Below are positions 48,601 to 60,600 of a DNA stretch of 64,000 nucleotides, in pieces (position 1 is the stretch's first letter; each line of letters starts with the position of its first letter). Origin of the DNA: Castor canadensis (lineage: Eukaryota > Chordata > Mammalia > Rodentia > Castoridae); assembly GCF_047511655.1 (NCBI RefSeq), contig NC_133401.1, positions 16,614,501 through 16,678,500 on the forward strand, in the 5' to 3' direction. Below the pieces are notes generated by a model. The model did no database searches, had not been told where the DNA came from, and saw only the letters and a list, made by a program, of their open reading frames with translations. The position numbers were made by a program, and so were the translations under genes.

Positions 48601-51600
48601 TCTACTAAAAGAAATTAAAGCATTTTCATGAACCCCTAAAAATATCACAGGCCCTAGACTTCTTACTGCAATTAATGCATTTGCTTACTACAATTAATAG
48701 ATAAGTCAAATAATATGCTTATTTAGATTGTGTGGTCACAAAAGGCCCTCTCTGAGGAGTTTACATTCAAGCTAAATGAAAGGTAAAGAAAAAAAACAGC
48801 CATGCAAAAATCAGGGCAAAAGAACATTCCAGGCAGAAGGACTAGTAAAAGCCCTAAGAAGGAAATAAACTTGGCAGTTTAGATGGACAGAACAGGGACC
48901 CATGTGACTAAAGTTGACTTGCTTCCTGTAAATTCAGAAGGCAGAGCTGGAATTTAGTGGGTGAAATTATAGAGACTGTGAGGAAAGAAATTAGCAAAAG
49001 CCAGAAGCATCCAGGAAAAATAGGCACCTTGGAAGGGAGCACCTCGGTCCAGAGGCCTCTGAGAGCAGAGTCTTGTTGTATCTTTTCAGAAACTACCACC
49101 TGTGGGAGGGGGTGTCAAGATTTTGAGATTCTTAGTCACTCTGTTGATTTTTTTCCTGACTCTTTCATATAGAGCTTCTGTTTGCCCAGAAAGTTCTACT
49201 GGGATTTTATAGTTGATGTGAAACCCTCTTTGACATAGCCAAATAACACCTTAAACTTGAATAGACATGGAAGCCTTTTCTTTCTTGCTTCCTGTGTTAT
49301 TTCTCCCCAGGGCTTCCAAGGGCCCCTCTAGGACAGAAGGAAGGCAGTAGGCAAAAAATAAATATCAAGGCCATATAGGACTTTAGAGATCTAATTAAAT
49401 TTTTTGGTGGTGCTGGAGATTGAACCCAGGGCTTCATACAGGGAAGCACCAATTTTCCGAGAACAGAGTCCCTAGCCAGGTAGTGAAACTCTGTAATCCC
49501 AAGGACTCAGGAGATGGAAGTAGGAGGATCAGGGTTTGAGGTCTGCCCCAGGCAAAGTTAGCTGAAGATCCTATCTGAAAAAAAAAAAAAAACACACAAA
49601 AAACGGGGTGTGGCTCAAATAGTAGAGCACTTGCCAAGTCTCAGCCTCAACCAGACTGTATTTTTCTCCAGCCTGTGTGATGCCACAGGTTTGTGTGAGA
49701 GTTTGATTAATGACTTTATCCATGACTCTACTGTCAGCTCCAGATGAAGGGGCTGTATTTGTTCTTTATACTTTTATCTTTTTCGTCTATCAGAGTTCCT
49801 GGCACATAGCAGGTGCTCAATACATTGCTGAGTGGGAAAGATTCTTTTTTTTTGTTTGTTTTTTGCAGTGTTGGGGATGGAACCCAGGGCCTTCTGCATG
49901 TTTGGTAATGCTCTACCACTGAGCCACATCCCCCAGCCCAGAAAGATTCTTTTAGGAAATTGGACCTTGGTTAGGAAGATGGGCGTGTCTTCCACAGTGC
50001 CTCCCATCCCCTTGAAGGAGGTTGCTGCATAAGCCCTCTTCCTCTCCATGGTGTCCAGCACAGGTCCTGGCAGAGGAGATGTCACTGCAGGATGTGAGTG
50101 AATTGGAGCTAAACATAGATCTGTATTTGAGGGAGTGTTTTTGGCATGGCCTTAGCACAGGTGACACAAAGTGGAGGAGGAAGGAAAGGAGGTAGCAACT
50201 GAAATGGGCTATGAGGAAGGTATGACAAGGACAGGTGTTGATGGAGGTGTTCGGGAAGCCCCAAAGGAACCCTCAAGCAGCAGCAGTCATTGGGAGAGGG
50301 ACTCCAGTATCTTTGTGTCTCCATCTGTTAAGAGAGAGGGGTAGAGGTTGTATGTGTATGTGAGTAGAAGATGAATCATAAATTCAGGAATTAGGCTCTG
50401 GAAGTTCTGCAGCTGCTTCTCAGTCATCTCTTTTCATGCCCTTATTTATTCATTCATCTAGAAAATACACAGTGAGTTCCTGCAATGTGCAGACCCTGTG
50501 CTAGGTGCTAGAAATACATTGGTGCCCCCCACCCAACTGGCGCATGGGTCACAGATGTGTGTGAGCACAGGAACTGGGAGCTTAGCAACAGTGCCTCACC
50601 TACCTTGTGGAATGAGGGCCATCTGATGTGAGGGAGCCAAAGGGCAGGATCAGAGTGGTCAGCTAGGCCAGGCCAGACCAGGAATAAATTTGATCCATAA
50701 AATGTGGTGACTGCCAGGTGCCAGTGGCCCATGCTTGTAATCCTAGCTACTTGGGAAGCAGAGATCAGGAAGGTCATGGTTCAAGGCCAGCCTGGGCAAA
50801 TAGTTTGTGAGGACATATCTCCAAAATAACCAGAGCAAAATGGACTGGAGGTATGGCTCAAAGCCCTGAGTTCAAACCCCAGTCCCGTCAAATTTTTTTT
50901 TTTTTAAGTGACAAGGAATACTTACCTGGCAGGGGAGATACCATGATCACGAAGGTGGTTTTCCCAAGGCGAGGCTTATCCATTGCACTCCGAAAGTGCT
51001 GACCCCTGCGATTTCCCCAAATATGGCAAACTCAACTGCATAATTTGTGGTAGTGGGGGACTGCGTTCATGCTTTCCCCTGGGGAAAAAAAAAGAAATAA
51101 GAAATAAAAAAATGACAAGGAGGTTTCTCTGTTTTGTTTTTTTCTTTGGTTTGGCAGTATTGGGATTTGAACTCAGGGCTTGCTAGGCAGATACTCTCCA
51201 CTTGAACCACTCTGCCAGCTCTTGCTTTAGTTATTTTTCAGATAGTCTCACATGTCCCCAGACCACAATCTTCTTATCTACACCTCCAGCCTAGCTGGGA
51301 TGACAGGCATGTGTCACTGTGCCCTGCTTATTTTGCTGAGACTGCATCTTGCTAACTTTTTGCCCAGCATGGCCTCGAACATCAGTTCTCCTGGTCTCTG
51401 CCTCCTGAGTAGCTGGAATTACAGTGATGATGAGGGATTTGAAGCAAGGAAGTGATGTGGCCAGATTTGTGTTTCAAAACGCTCACTATGCCTTTAGTAG
51501 AGAGCATAAATGGGAAGCTGGGAGATCTGTGAGGATAGCCCTGACTTGGGGACACTGAGACAGGAGGTTTGGGGGTCAGATGCCAAATTCAATTTTGGAT

Positions 51601-54600
51601 GTCTTAACCCAAATCAGCTGTTGTCCCCAAACAGGAATGAGAAGAAAAACCACACGAGCAAACTACATGACCTGGCATTGCTGCTCCCTGTGTCCCTGAA
51701 GAGTGGAATGAAGAAGCTTACTAAGGTTCAGGGACTGAAGGAGGGGGTGGGCTGGGGTGGCAGGGCTCCACAGAGTAGTAAGTGGGGACCTAGCCTGGGA
51801 AATCTAGACAAGCCCTCTCAGGGACAGCATTGGAATGGGAGTGGCCTTCTCTGAATGGGTATTTATGGGTGTGTGATCCCATGACAAGAAGCCCAGGGAT
51901 TCTTTTCTTCTTCCTTTTTTGTGGTGCTGGGGATGGAACCCAGGGCCTTACCCATGCTAGGCAAGTGCTGTACCAGTGAACTGTATCACAAAAGATAGAG
52001 TCAAACCCTGGATTTGAGCCCTCTGGCTTCACAGCTGCAGAATTCTAGGCAGTTCCTTAGACTTCTCAACATGTCCAAGCCTCTGCTACACAATAACAAA
52101 AGAGAACTCCTGCTACCCAGAGGCTTTGTGATACCAAAATGACTTAATGGCAATGACATACACCACACTTAGTATGCCCTGAATAAGTGTCAATTCCCTC
52201 TTCTGGTCTCTCATTTGGGAACATCAGTGAGGTAGATTCTAGGTAAGGTTTCTCTAGTTTAGCTACGCAATAAACGGATCCAGTGCCAAGCTAGCACCTT
52301 GGTCCCTCATGTGGGAATAATTTCATGTGCGACTCAGAGATCTTGCATGGAGGCATGGAGGAATGTACTCTTGCCCTGTTTCCTTTCGTTTGTTTAGTTA
52401 CTCATTCAGTCATCAGCCTTTTATAGAAAGGTTGTTGGATGCCAGAGCTGTTTTGGTTGCAACAAGGGAGGCAAAGAAATTTGGGATCTAGCCGGGTGCT
52501 GGTGGCTCACGCCTGTAATCCTAGCTACTTAGGAGGCAGAGATCAGGAGGATCTTGGTTCAAAGCCAGCTTAGGCAAATAGTTTGAGAGAACCCGTCTCA
52601 AAAATACCCAATGCACACACAAAAGAGGGCTGGTGAGTGGTTCACATGGTAAAGTGCCTGCCTAGCAAGCCTGAGGTCCTGAGTTCAAACCCCTGTGCTG
52701 CCAAAGTATATATATATATATATTTTTTCCAAGTCAGGCCCCCTAGCCACAGTTAAGGCATCGGCAGGGCTGCTTCCTGTTAGAGGATCCTGGGGAGCAT
52801 GCGTGGCCTTTCCCTTTGCCAACTTTTAGAGGCTGCCTACGCCCGTTGGCTCACAGTGGCACATTGGAAACCAGCCTATGACATCTTCAGATCTCCTCTT
52901 CTACCACTTGTTGCCATCTTGCATTCTCTGCCTTTGACCCTCCTGTCTCCCTCTTATAAAGATCCTTACAATCCAGATCCCAGTGACTCACTCCTGTAAT
53001 CCTAGGTACTTGGGAGGCTGAGATGAGGCTAAGATCAGAAGATCAAGGTTTGAGGCCAGCCAGGGCAAATAGTTTAGGATACCCCCATCTCCAAAATAAC
53101 CAGAGCAAAATGGACTGGAAGAATGACTCAAGCCATAGAGCATCTGCTTTTCAAGTGTGAAGCTCTGCTTTCAAATCCCAGTCCCACCAAAAAAAAACAA
53201 AAAAAAACCAAAAAGATTCTGATGTTTCTTTTGGGATCATTGGATACCCCAGAGTAATCATTCCATCTGCAAAGATATGATATTATCATGTTTAGATATG
53301 GGCTCTTGGAGAAATTCTTTTCCTATGTCCTCAGACATTTGCACATTTGGTATGCATCGGTGCTGTAATAGGCTCTTGGGGAACCAGAGATGATAAGGAC
53401 ATGGTCCCAGCCCTGAAGGAATGACAGTCTGTCCAAGGGACAGGCAACATGTCGTAAGTGATTAGATGACCACATCCCTTGGAATTCTCTCTGGGTCTTA
53501 GCCTACTTTTTTTGTTTGTTTGTTTTCTGGCAGTCCTAAGTCCTAGTGTTTGAATTCAGATCCTTGTGCTTGCTAGGCAGGCACTCTACCATTTGAGCCC
53601 CATCTCCATCTTGATACTCTTTTTTGTGTGTGTGTGATACTGGAGTTTGAATTTAGGGCCTCATGCTTGGTAGACAGGCACTCTTACCACTTGAGCCACT
53701 CCACCAGCCCTTTTTTGTGATGTGTTTTTTGATGTAGGGTCTCCTGAACTATTTGCCGGGGCTGACTTTGAACCGTGATCCTCCTGATCTCTGCTTCCTG
53801 AGTAGCTAGGATTACAGGCGTGAGCCACCCGTACCCAGCGTCTGATACACTCTTATTTAGTGAGAGTTGTGAGAGATGTAGGGTAGGCTCACTGTTTGGT
53901 TTAAGGAGATTAAAGTGCCCAGTTGGGCCATGGCAGAGAGAGAGATAAGGAGAGGGGGAGGGAGAGAGGAGATACAGGAAGAAAGAGGTGTATCTCAATC
54001 CAAAGGCCTGTGCTTTCAACCACTCTGTCACTCAGTGCTCACTAGGTGTTTGTTGAATGACTAAATGAAATCCCTGTCCATCTTACTTTCAGAAGGTCTC
54101 TGGGAACCAGGCCTCTGTGGCTCATGCCTGTAATCCTAGCTACTTGGGAGGCTGAGATCTGGAGGGTCAAGGTTTGAGACCAGCTTAGGAAAATAGTTCT
54201 CAAAACTCCATGTCCAAAATAACTAGAGCAAAAAGGACTGGAGGTGTGGCTCAAGCAGTAGAGCGCCTGCTTTGCAAGTAGGAAGCCCTGAGTTCAAACC
54301 CCAGTTCCACCAAAAAAGAAAAAAAGTCTCTGAAACTTGAACCTCAGGTGTAGCCATCAAGTTCATGTTCCTGCAGTGTCAGCTACTACAGTGTCCAGCA
54401 ATCAGGGACAGTGCCCAGTTGCCTTCTGCACAAAACCTTTACATTTCACAGTTACAAAAACTTCATCTTAGTGATTGCTAATCATGTGCCAAGCCTGACA
54501 TTAGAGATTTTAAGCTGAAAAAACAAATGGTATCTGTTCTTGAAAAACCCACGATCAGGGATCACTTCCTCATGTAATCCCTCGAGACCCTGTGAAGGTG

Positions 54601-57600
54601 ATCTCATTCAATCAGTGTTTTTGTTTTTTTTTTTAACTTGCGGTCGTAGGGATGGAACCCAGGGCTTCAAACATGCTAGGCAGGCACTCAGTTACTTGAG
54701 ACACACATCTAGCCCTTGTTTATTTATTTTTTGGATAGGGTCTTGCATTTTGTCCTGGAGCTGGCCTCAGACCTTGGTCCTTCTATAAATGGCCGCCTGT
54801 GTAGCTGGAATCACACAAGATGATTGAGATGGGGTTTCTCTAACTTTTTGTCAGGCTGGCTTTGAATCTTGAATCTCATGATCTCTGTCTCCCAAGTAGC
54901 TGGGATTACAAGAGTGACTTACTGTGCCCAGCCTAATTCAGTTATTGACTGAGTGAATATTCATTAGGCAACTGACCTATCAGATTCTGCTGGGCGAATT
55001 CGCACACACAAATTTATTTAGTCCTAATAATAATCCTCTGAGCCTAAATGATATATACTTGTTCCCATTGCTCAGATAACAAAATCAACATTTGAAGAGG
55101 TTAAAAAAAAAAAACCAAAAAAACCTGCATTTTATACACAGCAAGTAAGTGGCAGATTGGATCTGTGTTTTTATGGGGTTTTTTTGTTTTTTTTTTTTAG
55201 ACAAGGTCTCGATATATAGCCCAGTCTGGCCTCAAACTGGAGATCCTAGCCAGCGCTGGTGGTTTACACACCTGTAATCCTAGCTACTCAGGAGGCAGAG
55301 ATCAGGAGGATCAAAGTTTGAAGCTGGCTCAGGCTAATAGTTTGAGAGACCCTATCTCAAAAAAAAAAAAAAAATCACAAAAAATGGCTGGTGGAGTGGC
55401 TGAAGATGTAAGGCCCTGAGTTCAAACCCCAGTTCAGAAAAAAAAGCCCCAAAAAACCCTGGAGATCCTTTTGTCCCTTCTGTGTCTGCCTCCTGAATTG
55501 GTGTTATAGGCAGGCATGCCAGCTAGGTCCTTTAAAATTATTGTTCTCTTGAGTATGTCACAAGTATTTCTTAAATAATTAGGTTATAGCTTCCTTCTGT
55601 GGGTCATACACATTTCAGTGACCGTCTGTCTGTTTGTGCTGTATTTTATGGAGCTGTTTCACATAAATGTCTTCATGAGACACTGTTTCCTGACTTGGGA
55701 TTTGGAAGATTATTGCTGTTTTATTTTCATTCTGTGGATCCAGTCTGATTAAAAGCACACTGATGTTCTTCCCTCACCTTTTTTTGTTGTTGTTGTTGGT
55801 GGTGGTGGTGGTGTTTGTTTTTGAAGCAAGCTCTTGCTATGCAGACCAGCCTGAAACTCTCTACCCTCCTGCCTCTACCTCCCGAGTCCTGGGATTACAG
55901 AGGTGTTCCACCACACCCAGCCTTCCCCCACCTTTTTGCCATATTAACTCCTTCTACCTGCTTCCTCAGAGAAGCCTTTCCACACACACACACTAATTTT
56001 GGAATTCCTTGTTATATTCTTTTATTCATAATGCTTATTACACAGTCAATAATTTTGAATGGTTTGTCTGTTGCCCTCACCAAACTATAAGCTGTGTGAA
56101 GGCAAACAAAGCATGTGTATTTACCCCGAAGTGGACCTTTTTTAGCTTTGCGTATCCAACTGCAGCTCAGGAGGCATGTGGTGGCTGGGTGCTATGGGGA
56201 AACCCATTCCCACGCCAGTCCCTGGCTGGAGCCATTTCTCCATTCTGTGTGCTTGGGTACAGAAGTCAACTAGCTACATTCTCACAGTCAAATAGTTCAG
56301 GGTCAATGGGAGAGAACAACACGTCAACAGATAATTATAAAACAGTGTGGCAAGTGCCTCAGTGGAAACAGGCCCAGTGTTACAAGAGTGCTGAGGAGGG
56401 GGCTGTGGCATGTCTCACATGGTAAGGTTACTGCAAGGCCCTGAGTTCAAACCACAGTACCACAAAAAAAAAAAAAAAAAAAAAAAAAAAGCCGACACAC
56501 TGATAGATGAGAAGGCTGAGCGGCTGAATGAAGGCTCAGAGGAGGAGGAAGAGGAGACCGATGAGGGAGTTTGCAGGGAGAAGAGGAGGGCCTTGCAGAT
56601 GGGGAATACAGTATGAACAAAACTGAGCATTCATGCTGGTATACAAGACCGGGAAAACCTGGATTCAGATTCCCACCTCCCTGTCTGCACTGTAAGCCTC
56701 AGTTTCCTCAGCTGTAACCCCTGTCTCACTGGGCCAAGGCGAGGGCTCAACCACAGGACAGGAACAGCTCTGCCAACTGAGGTGGTGGGGTCCTGGGTTC
56801 CCCTGCAGCCTCGAGCTGACCTGAGCCCTGGCTCTTGTGCCTTGCCTTTCTTTAGAAGGAGATTCTGCTGTACGTCCTGCACTACATTCACTACCTCCAG
56901 AGAAACATCGATGTCGCCAGGGCCTTGCTCAAGTGCCACATTTGCGATGGGGAAGGTGGACTTGGAGGTAAGCAAGCAGTTCAGATGATATTTCCTGGTG
57001 GCCAAGTGTTTTCCTGGCTGTAGGGGACACGGAGTAACCATCTCCCCCTTCTTGGTGCCCACATCACAGCCTAGGGGGAGGGGACAATGTCAGAGAGGTG
57101 TCGAAGATACTGTGGAAGCTTTGAGAAGGGGACTTTGGAGCTGAGGCTTCGAGATCAGTGTGAGAAGGGGAACCCTGCCAGCCTGAGGAACATTATTTGA
57201 ACATTATGAGCACCAGCACACAGGCATGAGAAGACACGTGTGGAACATTTGGGGACAGGCAAGCAGGGAGCGAGATGGGAGGGACTGTGTAACACCAAGA
57301 TGATATGTACGATGTCCTGAGCCAGTTCCTAACTTGGGCTCATCGTTGTGACCTTCCGCTTTCTGGGCTCTGTTCTGTCATCTGCAAAACAGGACTGATA
57401 GGATCACTTCTGTTTGTCTTGAGATTAAATGGGTTGATGCACAGGAAGAAATGCAGCTCTACTTGGAGACTGTGGCCACCCAGAGCTGTACTAGATGTGC
57501 CCTGTGCTGCAGTTGTTACCCGGGTGTAAAATACACAGACAGGTTGACAGAAGAAGAGGCTAGGGAGTTCGGCATGGGCTGGGATGAGGTCCTGAAGGGT

Positions 57601-60600
57601 TTCCCACACATGGCTATGGAAGGAGATGAAAAAGATTAAAAATTACTGAAGAACTTAAGTCAGGGAAAGTCAAGATCAGACTTGGTGGTTTTGTTTTAGA
57701 ATTAGGTCCCTGACACCTAGTGTCCAGGACAAGTTATAAAGGGAGAAACTGTAATCAGGGAGAAAATACTTCTAGTTATGATCTCAATGAGGCCCAATCT
57801 AACACCATAGCTGGTTGTGGCCAGAAGTGGGCAAATTTGGGAGATGTTAATATGAAGGCTTGAGAGGTCAGGGGTAGAGGCTCAGGGCACCCCCATGAGG
57901 CGGGTGGCATCACCCTTGAGGAAGGTTTCGGGAGGAACAGATCTGGAAGGTGGTGTCTGTTCATCTTTTTTTTTTTTTTTTTCAGTGCTGGGGTTTGATC
58001 TCAAGGCCTACACCTTGAGCCACTCCACCAGCCCTTTATTGTGAAGGGCTTTTTGAGATAGGATATTTTGAGATATTTGTCTGGGCTGGCTTCAAACCAT
58101 GATCCTCCTGATCTCTGCCTCCTGAGTAGCTAGGATTACAGGTGTGAGCCACCTGCACCCAGCTCCTCATTTTTTAATTTTTTTGATGAAACTGGGGGTT
58201 TGAACTCAGGGTTTCATACTTGCAAAGCAGGAGCTCTACCACCTGAGCCACACCTCCAGTCCATTTTACTCTGATTATTTTGGGGTCTCAACCATCTGGC
58301 CTTGAACCATGATCCTCCTGATGTCAGCCTCCCAAGTAACCAGGATTACAGGTGTGAGCCACCAGCACCTGGCTGAGACTGTTCATCTTCTTTTTTTTTC
58401 TTTTTACATTTACTTACATGAGTACACATTATTTGGGGCCCCTCTCCCCTCACCCACTGTGTTCATCTTTTTGGTTGAGGCCCACAGTAGCCTTGGGGAA
58501 ACCTGAGTTAATGCCTGATACTTCTACCTCCTGGCTGTACACCTGCCCATCTCCTCTTAAGACCTCAGTTTCACTATTGAGTCCACCTAGGGACCCACTG
58601 CACCCTGGGGCTAGGAAGCATTGTGTGGAAGGCAGGAAAATATGTTGGATCACAACCAGGGCAGGGACTCTGACCTGTCTCCTTCATCCCACCAGGGCTG
58701 GGTCAGGACCCATCTGCCAATCCAACAAGGCAGAAACACTCCACCCCCTCTGGCTCCCCATGTTCTCAGAATTCTTATCTTTGGGGTGCCTGCCAGAAAC
58801 CTCGGAAGAAGAAGTCTACCCGAGCATCAGGTATAGGCTGTCAGCAGTGGCCACATGGGAAGCAGGGTCAAATGGGAGCAGGATTCTGGGCTTTACAACT
58901 GTCAGCTCCTTCTGGGAGGGCTCTGAGGACTGGGGTGGGCCACTGTCCTCTGTGCCTCTACTTCCTCCTCAGGGAAGGTACCCGGCAAGGGTGTCTCCAG
59001 GTTACAGAAAAGCCTATGCAGACATAAGTCAGGCAGTGCTTATGTGAGAGGCACTGACCAGGCCCAAGGGATGGACGATGCTCTTACTATTTATCATCCT
59101 GTGCTCAGCCCTCAACTCTGGACCATGGCTGTGGGGAATGCAGGGTAGTGGGAAGATCCACCTGTGGGTGGTGGCAGGAGTCCTGGGTCCAGCCCTAGTC
59201 TCACTACCTCACTTCCATTCTCCTTTGAGGCATGGAAACACATGGAATGTTTCCATGCCTGTGAAATGGGAGTTGGACCTAGTTAGTGGTTTCCAGCCCT
59301 GGTTGCACCTGGGATGCTTTAAAAAAAATTCCTGTGTTTGTGCCTCACACCCAAAAAAGTCTGTGTTGTTGGTTTGGGTGGAACATCAGACACCACACCA
59401 ACCTTGCATAGTATTTTTGTTTTTGAGTTTGGAGGTGTATGGATGGGGGTGGGGATAAGTGACCTTTGCTTGAGGATCTGGGCATAACTCGGAGGGCTGG
59501 TGAGTGACCAGGTCAGGCCAGCCCAGAGCAAAGGAGGCCCCTACCTGAGCCACGTTCTGGAGACAGTCAGGTGAGCTCCCCTCTACCCCAGTACCTTCTG
59601 ACACCTATCTCTCTGCTCTATCAGAACACCAGGCCCGGGCCCAGAAGCCTCGTCGCTCTCTGGCCTTGGATAAGTCTGAGAAATTGGTGACCACATTCCC
59701 AGACCAGAAAGAAGGAATCATGGGGAGATCCATCACCCCTCCAAGATGCCTCAACCCCTCCAAGCCTGCATCATCCTCATCTCAAGGTGATGGAGAAGAA
59801 GGAAGATCCCAGCTGACACTGCTGGATATGGCGGAGGACATCATCCCCTATGACATTGAAAGTTGGTGTCTTTCCTCATCTTGAATTTACTTTTTCACAT
59901 GGCTGCTATTTTTTAGCAACTTCTGTGTCCCATATAATCCTTGCCATTGGGGACACAACAGCGAGCGGGATTAACAGTGCCTCTCACTTTACAGGACTTG
60001 TAGTCTTCTGCCAGCTTTCTTTTTTGTGTCAAGCTCTGTTGTGGGTATAAGAGAGGACAAGATTGGGGTCACCCTCATTAACCCCACTGAACTGAGGGGA
60101 TAGGATAAGGGCCACCTCACCAGGCCTCAGCAAATCAGCTGGACTGTCTCTTGTGATGCCTCTGTCATGGCACCAGCTGGGAGCAGGTGTGGTGATGCGT
60201 GGCAGAGAGCTGGAAGGGAAGGGAGGCCCTGAATTCAAGGCTGGCTCACACTGGATTCGAGACCTCAAGGCAGCTGGCTGCTGTTTTTTCATTTACCTCC
60301 ATTCCTTGAGGACCTCCTCCAGGCCAGGCCAGTCCCCATGCAGGTGCTCGTGACGCATCAGTGGTCAAGTTTACAGTCCAGTGAAGGAGTCACCCACATT
60401 CCCAGATGGTGACAGTCCCAGAGTGACCCAGACTTCCTGGGTTTGTCTAGGACGCTGTGAGCCCCTAAAGAGGCCCCTGACTAGTCTGGGGCTTGGGAGG
60501 GGCTTCACATAGCACAGAGATTCCTGCTAACGATGTGACTTTGGACAAGTTAGTCCATATGGCAATGATTCAGTTTACCTACAGGTATAACAGTGGTGCC

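Noticed and set aside
50918-51081. Functional U1 gene
   Set aside because: A-rich tail, target duplication, about eight differences and a SINE in the promoter position point to a retrocopy.
56410-56630. Acidic 60-70 codon frame after the A26 tract
   Set aside because: Poly-Lys start is the SINE tail; the Glu-rich part is a GAG/GAA purine stretch without splice sites in phase with MEIOSIN.
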